From contig CAZBVO010000005.1 of assembly GCA_964495385.1 (NCBI GenBank), positions 22,268 through 86,267 on the forward strand: DNA of 64,000 nt. The letters run 5' to 3'. Below the pieces are notes generated by a model that was not told where the DNA came from, did not search any database, and saw nothing but the letters and a program-made list of their open reading frames with translations. Below are positions 1 to 15,000 of this stretch, one piece after another; position 1 is the stretch's first letter; the number at the start of each line of letters is the position of its first letter. This DNA comes from CAG-1138 sp964495385. GTDB taxonomy: Bacteria > Bacillota > Clostridia > Christensenellales > CAG-917. Made by a program: the position numbers and the translations under genes.

Positions 1-17
1 ATACGCGTGCACACACA

Positions 18-23
18 TATAAT
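18..23 (+). promoter_or_regulatory. Possible -10 element for the giant lipoprotein gene
   Basis: A perfect TATAAT lies 34 nt before the start codon. Its -35 box would fall at or beyond the left window edge, so the promoter cannot be confirmed. The hexamer overlaps a small dyad, CACATAT-6 nt-ATATGTG, at 14-33. A strong AGGAGG ribosome binding site follows at 43-48. Confidence 0.35.
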
Positions 24-56
24 GTGATATGTGCGATGCAAATAGGAGGCTAATTT

Positions 57-3000
57 ATGAAAAAGAGGATTGACTTTTCCAAGTTGATTTTGGTGGCTGT
101 GGTCGTGTGCTGCCTGCTTGCGGTGTTTGCCGCATGCGGTTCTAACGACACGCCTGCCGGCGGAACTCCGTCGGGCAGTGCAAAACCGCCTGTCAACGAT
201 TCGAAGGGAGACGACGTCATCAGTTCAACGCAAAACATCAACAACGGTCTTGCGATGCAGATGATTTTCGATTCCATCGACAAGTCCAAGGCTCAGGGAC
301 AAATCGGCAGCAAGTATATGAACTTCGCCATGAGCACGTTCCTGTTCCTCGAACACGAGAACACGGCAAAATACATATATCTTGACGTGCAAGCCGCTTT
401 GGACATCGAAAACGAAAAGAACAGTAAGTTCCGCTTTGACGTCAGACTTGTGGACGAAAACGGCGACGAAACGATTTTGATGAGTTTCTACAAAATCGAC
501 GGTTACTTCTATATCGACACCCGCAATGCGGCCGGCGAAGTGACCGAGGCAGACGGCGTTCACGTTTACAAGAGTGACGATATGGATTTGGAATGGGTTG
601 CGCAGTTTGCCCAAAAGATGTTTGACGAACTCGACATCGGCGGATTTTTGAAACAAGACGGTTTCGGAGATCTTATTGCCGGATTGTTGGGCGATTCGTT
701 GGGCTCGCTGTCGGGCATGATTTCCGGTTTGTTGGGCAACACCGTTCTCGACACCATCACCATGCTTGCCGACCCTAAGGCATCCAACGCTATACTTACC
801 ACCACCGAAACGGGCGAGCAGCACGTTTACGTTCCGCTCAGCATGCTCAACAGCTTGCTGCCTACCGTAATGGGCCTTGTTCCGTCGCTGTTGGGTGATT
901 CTCTTACCGACATAGCCGAACTTTTGGAACTTGCGTTCGGTTGGGACCTTGACACCATTTTGTCCAGCCTTTCCGGCGACGTGCAGTTCGGTTTGGCCAT
1001 CAATGCGATAATAAAAGACGACATGTTCCAGAGCATGGACTTTGCCGTCGAAATCAACGACAACCGTTCAAACGTGGGCGACGACGATGCCCCGTACAAC
1101 GATTTGGACGTTCGCCTCGGCGCATGCGACTTCAACCTCGGTGTGGAGCCGGATTTCGACATGCCTGATTTTTCCGTAATAGATACGATCGATTATAGCC
1201 TCACGACCTTAAATGCGGATGTCAACATCGAAATCAATGCAAAAGAACATACTTACACCATCGACACTCTCGATGCCGGTTTGGGCAACCTTATCAGCGG
1301 CCTCATCGGCGAAGGCTTTACGTTCTCTAATACCTCTTTCGGAAACCTTCCTATCAACGTCGATCGCACAGTTTTCAGACTTCACCTTAAGATTCGTTTG
1401 GAATTGGATTTGAAGGACAACTCCAAAACCAACGGCCTTATCGAAATTTACGGCTCGGAAGACGACACCCTCAGGGCAGGCGTTTACTACGTCGGTGCGG
1501 ACGAAACCATTTACGTTGACTTGTCCGGCATCGGCAGTGGCCGTTATAAGATGAACAACTACATAAAAACCGACAAGCAAACCGTTGCGGTTGTGGATCC
1601 GAACGGCGACGTTGTGTTGGACGGCGATTATTACGTACAATACGATGCTTCCAAGCACGCCGGAATGACCAGATACACCCTTAAGACGGTTGAAACCTCT
1701 TCCACCACCAGCCTTAACCTCAACACCATGATTAAGGACTTGCTGGACGACCTCGTGGCGGAAAAGATTCCGTCCATTTCCCGTCTTATTTCGGGTTACG
1801 TCGCAAAAGCGGATGCGGTTGTATCGTCCGAAGAAGGTGAAGATTCCCTTTACGACGAAGCCAAAGGCCTTATCGAAAGCGGCGACGTGAAAATTTATCA
1901 CTATTTCACTTCCGACGGCGCTACGGCTTCTTCCGAAACCAGCATCAACGAAGTTGACGTGTTTGCTTTGATTAAGCAGATTTTGGCTCGCATCGAAGTA
2001 GAAAAAGGCGAAGGCAAATACAACCTCGCAAGCCTTTCGATGGATTTGACGGGTGAAGTTTTCGACACCATCATGTCCATGATCAAGCCGGGACTCACTT
2101 TGCCTGTTACCAAAGCGGACATCAGCTACATACCTGATCAGACGACTTGGGGCAAAGCCGCTTTGAGCATCGATCTTGCTCTCGGCAACGAAACGGACGG
2201 CGACCTGTTTGGCCTCAGTCTGCCTATCGAATTTACATACGGCCTCCATCTCGACGATTGGGAGATGCCTAACTTCAACGATTACAGCAAGCCGTATTCC
2301 GCAATCACCGTCGACAGCCTCAGCGACAGCCTCGGTTTTGACACCATAAGCCTCGCTTTGGACGGCGCGTTCAGATTGCAAATGGGCAAGAGCACCTTGG
2401 AATTGACCGAGTTGCAACAGCTTCTGTACGGAATTTTGATCAAATTGGACGTTGAAAACAACGTTGATTTGAACTATGAATTCAGCATCGAAGCAAATCT
2501 TAACATCAACACCATTTCTTCCGATTTGTGGAACAGTATCGAAGCGAAAGTGCAGATTACAAAAGTTTCCAACGGCGGAAGTTTGGACATATTCCTCGTG
2601 GGCGGCAAACTGTACGTCGACGCGTCGGCAATTGGCATTCCTAAGCTGTCCATAAACCTTGTTGACCTTATCGAAGGCAACACCAAAATTGAAATATTCG
2701 GCAAAGCAATGGCTACGGCCGACGAGACGGCGTCTGAAGAAAGCTCTGGCATGAGCACCGAGCAGATTCTCGGCATCGTGGCGGCGGTTATCAAGGGAGT
2801 CAGCATCGACAGCTCGGCAATCGAAGTCAGCCTCGCAACCGACCTTATCGGCGCACTCGTTACGGCTCTTGCCGGCGACAACGAAACGATAACAAGCATC
2901 AAACCGTTCCTCGAAAGCTTTGAAGTGACCGACGGAAGCGGCCTCAAGATCAGCCTTGACGGTTTGAACCTCAGTGAACTTTACATCGACGTAAATCTCG

Positions 3001-6000
3001 GCGTAAGCAAGGACGATTTCGGCCTCGATCTCGGCCTCGGGTTGGGACACATTTTGGTAGGACTCGAAGCGCTTGATCTTGCTCCGACAAATCCGGACAC
3101 TTATGAAGACGTGCTGTCCAACATGCAGTTCTATCTTGCTTTGACGTTGGAAATCGGCATCGAAATGTCCGAAAACGAAATAGATTTGTCCACGGCGGCA
3201 GGCGGTCTTTTGGGCGACTTGTTGGTAGGACTTAATATCGAAGAAGATATCAATCCGGGCCTCATCCTGAATTTGCAGGCAAATCTTGACCTCAAAAACG
3301 CACCTCAGGACAACGAAACCGAACTTTTGCTCACCATAACCGGGCGTCAATCCGGCGAAGTGCTTATCGGTGTTTACTATGCATCCGGTTCGCTGTATGC
3401 CGACGTTCCGCTTTTGGGCATCGAAAAATTCTATATCAACCTTGACCTCATCGACTTGATTGCCGGCCTTTTGGGCGACGACGATGCATCGGCATCCGCT
3501 CTCGCTACGGCAGACGGTGAACAAACGGGCGAAAACACCGAATCGTCTTCCGGTTTGGGTGACGTTTTGGCAAGCCTCGACTTGTCATCGGTTGTCCTCG
3601 GCCTCGCTTTGGGCGACGAAGGCATCAAGGTGGAAGTAGCAACGGGAATCACCGGTGCGCTCCTCAGCTATCTTGCAAGTGCCATAGAGGGCAGTGCGGC
3701 AGGCAGCCAACTCGACACGGCCACCGCGGCTCTTATCGAAGCACTCAAAACCAACACTCCTGTTCATTACACCGACGAAAACGGCAACGATAAAGTTCAA
3801 AACATCAGCTTGCCTGAAATCGGCGCGGAAGTTGCCATCGTTTGGGGCGAAGAAGGCGTGCCGTTCCTCAATGCTTTGGGCCTTGAAGTGAACGTGTCGC
3901 TTAAGGACGGCGAAAACACCGTTCTCGGCATCGACGTCGGTTTGTACGGTTTGCAAATAGGTTTTAAAGCAAGGAACTTCCTCGACAACGTGCCGCTGGA
4001 AGACTTTACCTATATCGATCTTCTGACCATCGGCGACGACGTGCAGTTCAACCTCGACATAGTGCATTTTGACATCTCCGGCTATTTCTACGCCGCCGCA
4101 GACGAAAATGCGGTTGACGACAACGCCACCGACCTCGGCAGCATTCTCGAAAACTTCTACAACTACGACGAAAACGGCAATTTGACGGAAGACGGAACCA
4201 ACTCCATCCTTCGTGCATTGTCCGAAATCATCTTAAAGTGCGAAGTTTTGACCGATCTCGAACAGTACTACGGCATCAGGCTTGCGGGTAATATCAGCCT
4301 CGGCGCATTGATCACCACCGGTACTCTCGACGTCAAAGACTTGTTGCAAAACAGCGAACTCGCCGTCGAAATTTACTACGGCAAGGTCGAAATGGGCAAC
4401 GACCCTATTTTGGGCCTGTATTTGCAAAACGGCATGCTTTACATCCGCCTCAACGGTACCGTAGCGGACAACGTAAGGCTTAAGTTTAACCTTTTGGGCA
4501 GCGGTTTGTTGGACGGCTTGTTCGGTTCGTCCGACGATACTTCGTCCGAATCGACGGGCGAAGCGGTTGCTTCCGCTTTGGACGGCAGCACCTTCCCGCT
4601 TATCCCTGCAAACATCCTTGATTTGCTCAACGGCGCACTGTCCGGAATCGGCATCAGCAAGGACGCTATTTCCATCGGTATCGGTGCAAAACTTATCGAT
4701 GCAATCGTAACTTTGGTTATGGGCAAGGAAGTTACCGGAATGCCTGAATTCAACGAAGAAGAAAGCCGCTTGTGGCTGGGCTTCGACGACGGTGTTTCGC
4801 TTAACCTCATGCTCAAAATCAACCCGGTCAGCGTCGGTTTCTCCATCAACCATATCGGCCTCGGCTTGCAGGCAGGTTCCGTTATCCCGGCCACCGAAGA
4901 AGCCGTGTTCGAATCGGAATACACCAGCCTTGCCGACCTGTCCACGGTAAGCCTTAGCCTCGAAGCAGGCATCGACATCGTTCTCAAAGAGAACGAACTG
5001 AAGGTTGGCGACATCGTTTCGGCATTCGTAAGCGATTTGACCACAAGCCTCGGCATCAGTTTCGAAGACGATTACACCGCAAGCATCGGTTTGAGCCTTA
5101 AGGGCAATTTGGATTTCTCCAACGCTTTGGCAACCGAAGTTTCGTTGGAAATTTCGCTGCTTCAGGATGCGGGCAAGAAACTGCTTATCGGCGTTTACAT
5201 CGACGGAGCAGACGTGTACGCTCAGTTCCCGGGCCTCAACGTATCCGCGTTTAAGATTACGGATATCGAAGCAATAGAAGAACTTCTTAACGACGTATAT
5301 TCCACCATTTCCGGCCTTTTGAAAGGATTGGATTCCAATTCCGAAGAAGGCGCTCTCGCAACGGCAGACGATGACGAAGAAACAATGGATCTCATCTTTG
5401 CTCTGTCCAAAAACACCGTAAAAATCGAGCTGTCCACCGCACTTATCAGCGGAATCATCGGCATGCTTCCGTCGTTTGGTTTGCAAATCGAAGACAACCT
5501 CGTCGACGGCATTCAGGGCATTGTCGAAAGCCTTGACGCAGGCGCATCGGTAAGCATCAATTTGCACGACGTTTTGTTGAGAGTGGACGTTGACACCAAC
5601 GTTTTGGGACTTGGCATTTGGCTGGGTTATCCGCAAATCGGCACGTCGTTTATCGAAGGCGTTTTGGCACCTGTCGAATCCAACCCGGACATCTTTGTCG
5701 ACTTTAACGAAGACGGCAACATCTACGTTGAGTTGGAATTGGCAATACGCTATCGCCTGACCGAAACCGAAACCGAACTTAACGGACTTTTGGGCGATTT
5801 GTTGGGCGACGTGAGCCTGGGTGACGTATCGCTTACCTCGCTGTTGAACAAACTGCTTGTCCGTTTGTGCCTGACCAACGATGCTTTGGGCGAAGTGGGC
5901 CTGAAGATAATGGTCAACGCTAACGTTAAGAATATATTAGCTAACGTAGATAATTTAGATTTAAATACAATATTAGGCAGTCTTGACCTTGCTTTGGAAG

Positions 6001-9000
6001 TTACCCTCGGAAGCAAAAAGGTTTACGTTGCTCTCGTGGACTACGTAGACGCGGCAGGTCAGGCCAGCAAATACATCTTCTTGAAACTGGACGAAATCGG
6101 CGTTCAGAACATGAAGATCAGTTTTGACGTGCTTTCCGGCATCATTTCGGGTATCGGCAGCGAGAGTGTGGCAGAAGGCGTTGCGGCACTTGCAAGCGAC
6201 GAATCCACCGAATCTTCGACTTCCGAAAACAGCACGATGGCACTTATAAGCAAACTGCTTAACCTTGACGGAAACTACATCGGAGTGGGCGAAAGAGGCC
6301 TCGAAATCCGCATTGCGCACGACATCGTTATGGTGTTGCTGTCCGAACTTTTGACCGATTTCGAATTCTCCGACGGAAGCCTTGACGCCGTTTCGCTTGT
6401 CAACGAAAAGACCGACGACACCGCGTTTATGCCTGTCGGCGAAGCTACCGACGACGACATTATGGACAACCGTCCGTACGTCAAGATTGACGGCGAATAC
6501 GTGCTTTACGACAGCGGCGACAACCGTCACGACGGTTTGCAACAGTACTACAAAGTACGTTCGACTTCCGTCACCGTAAAAGCATGCGATCCGAAAAACG
6601 GCGGAAAAGCCAGCATCAACGTCGATATCGCACTGGCTTTGGGCCTGGATATCGGCCTCAGCGTTTACGGTTACCGCGTAGGTTTCAGCAGCAACAATAT
6701 GAATCTGCCTCTCGGAGATATGGACGATTACTCCGACGTGGCAAACATCATGCAGGACAAAATCACCGTTTCGTTGGATGCATACGTCGATTTGTCGCTT
6801 TTGGACGACGCAGACTACAACGTCTCGCCGATCATCAAAACCGTTTTCGATATGCTCAACGTCAGCGGCATTGACGGCCTTGCCGATTTGCTGTACGTCA
6901 TCAGCCTTAAGACGGGCAACAACCGCCTCAACATCGGCCTCGGCGTAGCATTTACCATCAACGATATCGTCAATATGGTCAGCGGCGGAAGCGTCGACCT
7001 TGACAATTTCGATATCGCACTTGAAATATTCGATTACGACGCTTTGGGCAACCGAGTCGTTTACATCGGCGTTTACCTCTACGAAGGCAATGCTTACGTA
7101 GATATGTATAACTACAACGGCAGCCCTGTTCTGTACATCGAAAACGCGGCTCAGTCCATCATCGACCTCATCACCGGAGCAGCTTCGGAAGAGGAAGGTG
7201 CGGCTCTTGCTTCCGACGAAGGCGAACAGCTGTCGGCAGAAGAAATGGGCCTTAAACTGGGCATCGACGTTGTTTTGGGCAGCGCAGGCCTCGGCGTGCT
7301 TGTTCACACCGGACTTGTCGAAACTTTGCTTGACTTGTTGCTCCCTGACATGGATTTGCACCTCGTTGAAATTTTCGGCGACATCGGCGCAAAGGTTATG
7401 ATCAATTGGGAAGACGCACAAGGATTGGCAGATCTCGGCATCGACGTAGCCGTAACCCTCGGCCAGCTTCAAATCGGCCTCGGCATTGGCAACATCGGCC
7501 TTGCAATCAATCCGGAGGACGGAGTAGTTCCTGAATCGGTTGTCGGCGAAGCCACCAACATTACGCAGGTTCCGCTTAACGCCGGCCTCAGCATCCAGCT
7601 TGTTTTGGGCGCAGAAAACGGCAACTTCAACATCGGCGACCTGTTGAGCGGCTTGCTTCCGGGCTTGGAACTTGACCTTAACGTCCCTGCAGAAGACGGC
7701 GAAACGCTTCAACTCGACCTCAACGTCGAACTTAGCGTCAACCTCGAAGACTTCAACACTTTGGAAGTGAAGATCGAGCTGTGGATGGCAGGAATTCAGG
7801 AAGACGTATTGCTGCTCGGCGCATACTACACCAGAGGCGTGGTTTATCTTGACGCAAGAGGACTTTTGGGCGACGGTGCAAAATTGCAAATCACCGGCCT
7901 TGACCTCGGCGGAATATTGGAAAATATGTTGGGCGAATCGCTCGGCCACAACAACGCAAGCGGAGCTACGGCTTCTGCCGACGAGTTTGACGTTGAAATG
8001 GCGGCTGTTCAAATCATTTTGGACGGCAAAGCGATTTCCGTACGCTTGACCAGCGCACTTCTCGATTGGGTGCTCGGACTGGATGCGGTTAAGAACGCTA
8101 TCACGCTTCCGGACGGCATTGCTTTGGATGCTTTGCTCAGCATCGGTTATATCAACGAAGAAACCGGCCTGTTCGACCTCAGCGTATCTTTGGATGCCGT
8201 CGTTGCGGAAATGCTTCGCATCGGCCTCAAGATTCACAACATCGACATCGGCTTTAAACACAACGACCTTGTGGTTATCGAGGACGCATATTCTTACGTC
8301 GAAGCAGTCGACATGAATATGGCTTACGATACGACCACCAAGGGCATAACCGTCAATCCGGAAATCTTGCTTGAACACGTCAATTTGCAACTTGAACTTG
8401 ACGTTTACAGCTTGATGATCGGTCAAAACGGAACAGACACCATCGACTTGTCCGACATCTTCCAGCCGCTCTTTGCCAACATCAGCGAATTTATGGCAAA
8501 AATTTTGGTTCAGGACGGCAGCGGCAATGCGGCGGAACTTATAAACAATTTGTCATTGAAGGTTGCGGCGGACGTTAAGTTGAAACAACTTATGGAAACC
8601 GTCGATTTCAGCAACCTCGACGTTATGGCTTTGTTGGAATGCATCAATCTCGGCATCGAAGTTTACGACAACGGTCTGAAGATTATCGGCATTTATCTTA
8701 GTGAAGGTAACGTTTATCTGCAACTTGACGGACTCGGCTTTGAAAACATCATCGCCGAAAAATCCTTCCTCGACAAGCTTCTCGGCAAACTTTTGGGCGG
8801 CGAAACTACCGGTGTTGCAACGGCATCTGCCGACGACACGATGGCAACCATAGTAAACGTCATCAATTCGCTTATCGCATCCATCGACGTGGCCGACAAG
8901 ACGTTGAGCATTGTTATTGCAAACAGCTATCTGACCGAGCTGTTCAACCTCGTGTTCCCTGATTTGGGCGTAAAGGCTCCTGAATTTGACCTCGGCAGAA

Positions 9001-12000
9001 ACGCAATCAGCATCAACCTCAACAGAGGATTCTATCAGCTGTTCGACGAAGCAACCGCACAGCAGTTGTTCTATGCAAAGAACGACACCTACGGCACGCA
9101 GGTTGCGGTTTACGATGCGGAAGGCAACTACGTAATCGAAAACTACGACAGCACTTCGGCGGCGCATTTCGGCTTGCACCGTTATGACTTCTACGTCTAT
9201 TTGGGCGACGAATACGTCAAATACGATCCGACCAACCCGACGCACGCAAAACTTGACAAATACGTCTTTGTACAGCGCAACGGTCTCATCGAAGTCGACC
9301 TCAGCTTCTTCTCGAGCGAATTGGGAATTTACGTTCCTATGCCGACGGTAGGGCTTTCGGCGTTGAACTTCGACATCCCTGAAGACGGCTGGCAGAGCAT
9401 AACCGAAACTCACGGCATTCAAATCGGCCTCAACGGCACAATCGGTTTGAACACCAACAACATCAAAGATCTCACCGCAGGTCAGATTTTGGGCGGAATT
9501 TTGGGCGATCTCGACACCAAGGTTACCATCGACAAGATGGATATGAACCTCAGCTACGACATCGACTTGTACCTCGGCTTCAAGTATGATCTCGACGCAA
9601 TGAGCTTCGACATTACGGCACTTGACCTGTCGTTGCGTCTCATCAGAGACAACGGCGATGCAGGTAAGACCGTACAAACCACCATCATTTACGACGGTAC
9701 TGCCGGCAAAGCATACGTCGACCTCGGCTTCCTCGGATTGCCAAAACTTTCCGTGGACGGTTTGAAGATTTCCGACCTGCTTGAAATGATTATGGGCGGC
9801 GAAGACGACGTATCGGAAGATCCGTCCGGGGCTATGGCAACGGATGGCGACAGCATGGATCACTCGGCAACTTCCGACGTGTTCAGCGACGTAGCGTCCG
9901 TAGTGATGCTTTTGAAAAACAACTTCCTCAGCGTAGGTTTGAGCGGCAAACTTATAGTTTCGCTTGTTCAGCTTATCGCAGGCGAGGAATTGGGAAACAC
10001 CATAGCTGGCTATCTGCCGAACCTCGGCGTAGAAGTGCGCTTGCAATTGCACCCGTTCATTATGGGTCTGTTTATTCAGCTGCAAGATGCCGACTGCAAC
10101 AAAGTGGTTGACCTCTATCTCACCTTCAACGGTTTCGACTTTGACGAAAACGGTTTCGAAGGCGGCAGCGACATAAAGATTTACGATACCGAAGATTACA
10201 ACGGCGAATTGGTCAACATCGATCCGTCCGAATTCTCCAACCTGTTGACGGTCAACCTGGATGCGGACACCGACCTCGGCGAAAGCGCGGTTGAACTTAC
10301 GCTGGACACTTTGAGCCTTGCGGCGGAACTTAACCTCGGCCTTGTGGCGTTCGAGGACGTTAAGGACTGGGCAAAAGCATTCGAGCCTTTGTTCGGCATC
10401 GGCGAAGAAGAGATGCAAATGATCATTGCAACTCTCGAAGAAGACAGCGTAACCGACATCGGCATCAAAATCGAAGGCAACGTTGCTTTGGGCGGCTTGC
10501 TCAGCACTCCTATGAGCTTGGCAGGCACCGAAATCCGCATCACCTTGTCGCTGGAAACCACGTCCGGCAGCTCGGCGTTGAAGGGCAGCAACATCGTTAT
10601 CACCGTAATCGGTGAAGAAGCCAACGGCAAAGCCGGCATCTACATCGATTTGTCTAACTACCGCAACCTCGGCAAACTTAAATTGGAACTTGACCTTGCA
10701 GGCTTGTTGGGCGGCATCGGCAGCGGAAGCGCAATCGCTTCGGCCGAAGGCACCAACTACGGACTGTTGGGCGAAGACATCTTCAACGTTTTGAACGGTA
10801 TCCTCGGCGAAATCAAACTTTCCGAAGGTACAATCAGCGTAAACCTCTCCGAAGACCTGTTCGGACGTATCTTCGATATGTTGCTTGCAAACAACCCTAA
10901 CTTCGCAGGCATCGATTACGAAGATATGCCTAAGGTGTCCGGCGGTTTGTCCATCGATATCTTCACCTTGACGATAAAGGTTACCCTCGTTGTTCAGGAA
11001 ACCATGAGCGTCGAGCTTAAGTTGCACAACATCACTTTGGATACAAAACCTATCGAAGAAGTTGTTGACAGCGGCAGTATGGCTCCTGCCACGGCGGCGG
11101 AATTTAAGGATATCTTCAAGACTTCGCTTGAAATTCAGCTTTTGGGCAGCTTGGGCTACACTTTGAACGCAACCGGAAAACCGGCGGCGGATTTGTCGGA
11201 GATCTTCACTCTTATTCAAAACGATTCCGGCATGTCGTTGTTGCAGAACCCGTTGGTTGAAATCGACGTTGCAAACAACGTTGATATGCACCACGTCGTA
11301 AACACTTACGTCTACGTTGACTTGGCCGACTTCAACAAATTGAAGATTGCTCTTGAAATTTACAAAGACGTTGACGACATGACCAACGGCACGGGCGCCG
11401 CAATAGCTGCTTACGTTGACGGCAAAGATATTTACGTTGACGTGTCCGCATTGGGCATCCCTAAACTCAGAATCGCCAACATCAACCTCGGCGACATCAT
11501 CAACGACGCACTTGCAAGCACAGGTTTGTTTACCGCATCCGACGGCAGTGCCGAATACGATATGGGACAAAGCTGGGGCAACCTGCTGTTTGGCGACAGC
11601 GGCAACATCACGGCATATCTTGCACTCGTGTTCGCACCTGAACGCTTTGCAGTGGGCATCAACATGTCCATGATCGACGCAATCATCAAGGTTGTGCAGA
11701 GAAGCCAGGGACAAGACGTTGACTTTACCGAAAATCTGCTTCCTGATTTCGGCGAAGCAAGCCTTAGCATCGACAGCAGAGAATACGTGCCTGTTTCGCA
11801 GGTGGGCAAGAACCAATTTGCCAACTACGACGAACAGTACGTCCGCACCGGCGTGAAGAACGCGGAAGAAAACCATAAGGAATACACCTACACCCTTATC
11901 ACTTCCGGCCTCGACAAGTCGGCGGCTTACCTCGAAACGAACTACAGAAGCGGCAAGTACTACGTCACCCTCAACGGCGTAGACACCGAAATCGATACTT

Positions 12001-15000
12001 CGTTCAACACGATTTACGTTAAATCGGGCAGCAAGTATAAAGCGGCTTCCGCAACTGAACTGGCAAGCGAAAGCACGGTTTACTACGTTGCAAAATACAT
12101 CAAACTCAACAACTCGCCTCGTCCTGCACTCACTTTGAAACTGAGCGACGACTTCTACGGCGTGTTGCAACTTGACGACTTTGTTTTGAGCGTCAACGAC
12201 AGCGTACAAAACAACCTCGCAAACCATCCGCACTACAAGTCCACCGACGACCTGTTTGCCGACAACGTTTACAGCGCAACCGACTTCCAGACGGTATACG
12301 ATCTCGCAACGGGCGAAATCGGCGTTGAAAAACTTGCCATCGGCGCAACGCTCGAGTTCACTCTCGGCACGGTTACGGGTGCAAACGATTCCACCAGCAC
12401 GGCTTATGCAAACACCTTGCAGAACTATCTGTCGGTGCTTATCGGCTCGTTGCTTGTTCCGGGCACCATGGACGAAAGCTTCAGCTTGTATGCAAGCAAG
12501 AACGAACAACTCAAAAACTACCTCGTTACCGCGGCGGCGGGCGCAGACGTGTCGTACGACGTGACCTTGAAGATCGTCATCGACGTTCCTTCCGTAATAA
12601 CCGACGGCATCATAAGCATCACCGGTTTGTTGAAGTCGGAAATCAGCGTCGAGATGCACATCACCAGCTACGGCAACGTCAAAAAACTTGTTCTCGGCCT
12701 GTATAAGGTTGCAGACGACGACGCCGTTTACGCCGATCTGTCCGGCCTCGGCCTGCCAAAGATCAAACTGTTTGGCCTCAACGATTTGTTGGGCGGCCTC
12801 AGCATCGACCTCGGCGGACTGTTGGGTTCGGCAATGGCCACGGCAGAAGACGATTCGCAGGTTGCCGAAAAGGCTCGCATCACGCTTACGCTTGACGAAG
12901 GCCTTATCGAATTAAGCCTCGAACCGGAAGCAATTTATCAAATCATGAACTACGCCGGCACTCAAGTTTACGATGCAGACGAGTACAGCCCGTACAAGTA
13001 CGTCGTAACGCAAGACAGAAACGGCTACTTCAAACGTATCCCTATGCCTGATGCTCAGTCGGCAACCGTGTCGCTGAACATTTTGGACAAATTGGAATCG
13101 ATAGAAGTAAACGTTGTCGTCGACTCGTACGGCTCCAACCTGTATCTTGCTCTGAAGGATCTCACCCTCACCACCGACGCTGAGGACTTCATTCAGGAAA
13201 GAGAACTACCTGACGAAACCGAACGTGAAAACTACGGTGCAATCTACCTTGCTTCGGGCGGCGAAATGAACTTGCGCAACATCCTGTCCAGCGTTTTGGA
13301 AGCACACGATTTGGATATGCAAATCGGTTTGTTGCACAACGTTTCCAGAAAGTACGACGGCAAAGTCAATGCCAAAGTAGGCGACAGCACTAAGGTTCGC
13401 GCAAGAACCCTCATCAACATTCAAACGACCGGCGCAAGCACCGTAACCGAAACGACGGAAGGCGGAACCAAGCTGGGAAGCAACGTTTTGCTTGTAAACC
13501 TCGACATCTACCTGCCAAAAGCAGGCAGCGGAAAGGAACAAAAGAACGTTGTTGACATCTATCTGTACAACAACCAGATTGCAGGCGACCTGTCGGGCGC
13601 ATTGCAAGGTTCCAGCTCGAACTTCTTGTACAACCTTATTTTGGGCTTCTTGACGGATCTGTCCTTCGGCGACTTGAACCTTGTCGATTTGATCCTCGAC
13701 TTGGTGGGAGCTTCCAGTTCGGCATCTTCGGCGGTTGCTACGGCAGAAGAGGGCGCAACGGCAAGTTCGTTTGAAGTGTTCAGCAACCTTGACATCGGAA
13801 CGCTTATTCAGGGCATCAAATTGGATTGGTGGAACGGTTACGACATCGACGCATCCAACGCGTTCATCAACGGAACCAGCTACACCAACAGAAGCGATCG
13901 CTACACGACGGTTGAAATCGACCTTGATCTTTCGCTTTTCAACAAGATGTTTGCCGACCTCAACTACATCATCGACAGCGCAATCCCTGGATTGCTCGGC
14001 GTTGACGAAAAATATCGCATTTTGTCTCCTGCACAATACGAGATATTCGACGGCCTTACCTACGAACAGAGGATCGAGTATCTTCTGACTGGTTCCGTAA
14101 AGGATGTCAGCGGATTGCCTGATGCAACCATCTACGGATTCGGCAACGGATTCTATGAAAACCTTATCGGCGCAATCGGCGGTATGATCGGCTTCGATAT
14201 CGGTGGCATCCTCGGCTTGCTCGGCACGGCAGAGGGCAACTTGAGAGGTATCGTCGAAGCATTGTTCCCGTTCCCTATCTTTGACGAAGGCACCACTGCA
14301 AAAGCGGTAATCGTTTTGGATAAGGGCACAAAGAACAGCGAAAGCATGGCGCTTGTTTCCACAATCGCAATTCTTCTCGGATGCGAACCGGGCGACACTG
14401 TTGACAAGATGGGAACGATGACCAACGGCACCAATGCCGGCCAGGCATTCGCACTTGTCATCAAAAACGGCAAAATCAACATCAAATCGGCCAAGAGCTG
14501 GGATTGGTACAACGCTTCCGAAAAGGCTACCGGCACCAACCTCATCTCTTCCAACGTAACTTACACCGTTATGGACGCTTTCGATCCGTGGGAAATCAAC
14601 GCATCCAGCTTGCACGACGAAGCTCGTTTGCCACAACACGTATACGTAACGTTCAACGACGGAACCAACACGCTTAACAGCGGTGCAAAAGACCTTGCAG
14701 GTACAAGCGTCATTTGGGATTCTTCCACCGTCGACCTGACGCCGGGCGCAACCAGCTATATGTACGGCTACGCAGGCAACGTCAACGTCGGCAAGGTCAA
14801 AGTTGAGGTTTCAAACCTCACCGCTTACCAGAGTTTGTATGGCTATCTGGACGAAAACGGTCAGTTTGTAAGGTCCACTAAACTTCACATCGACCCGCTG
14901 GGAGTTGCTTCCGGCAGCGTCAAGAAGTTGCCTTCGACAATAGTCATATTGCTCAACAATAGCACTTTCCAAGTTCTGTCCACCGACTACGACGAAAAGA

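Noticed and set aside
8553..12659. 1,368-codon open frame on the minus strand inside the giant gene
   Set aside because: It mirrors the + strand codon bias and repeats. It has no recognisable domain or ribosome binding site, and the + strand frame is the one with a signal peptide and repeated modules. The same holds for minus-strand frames at 1209-3524, 5973-8426 and 30549-34238.
450..13900. CRISPR-like or tandem DNA repeats
   Set aside because: The periodicity is about 930 nt and visible only at protein level. There are no short identical repeats with unique spacers and no cas genes.
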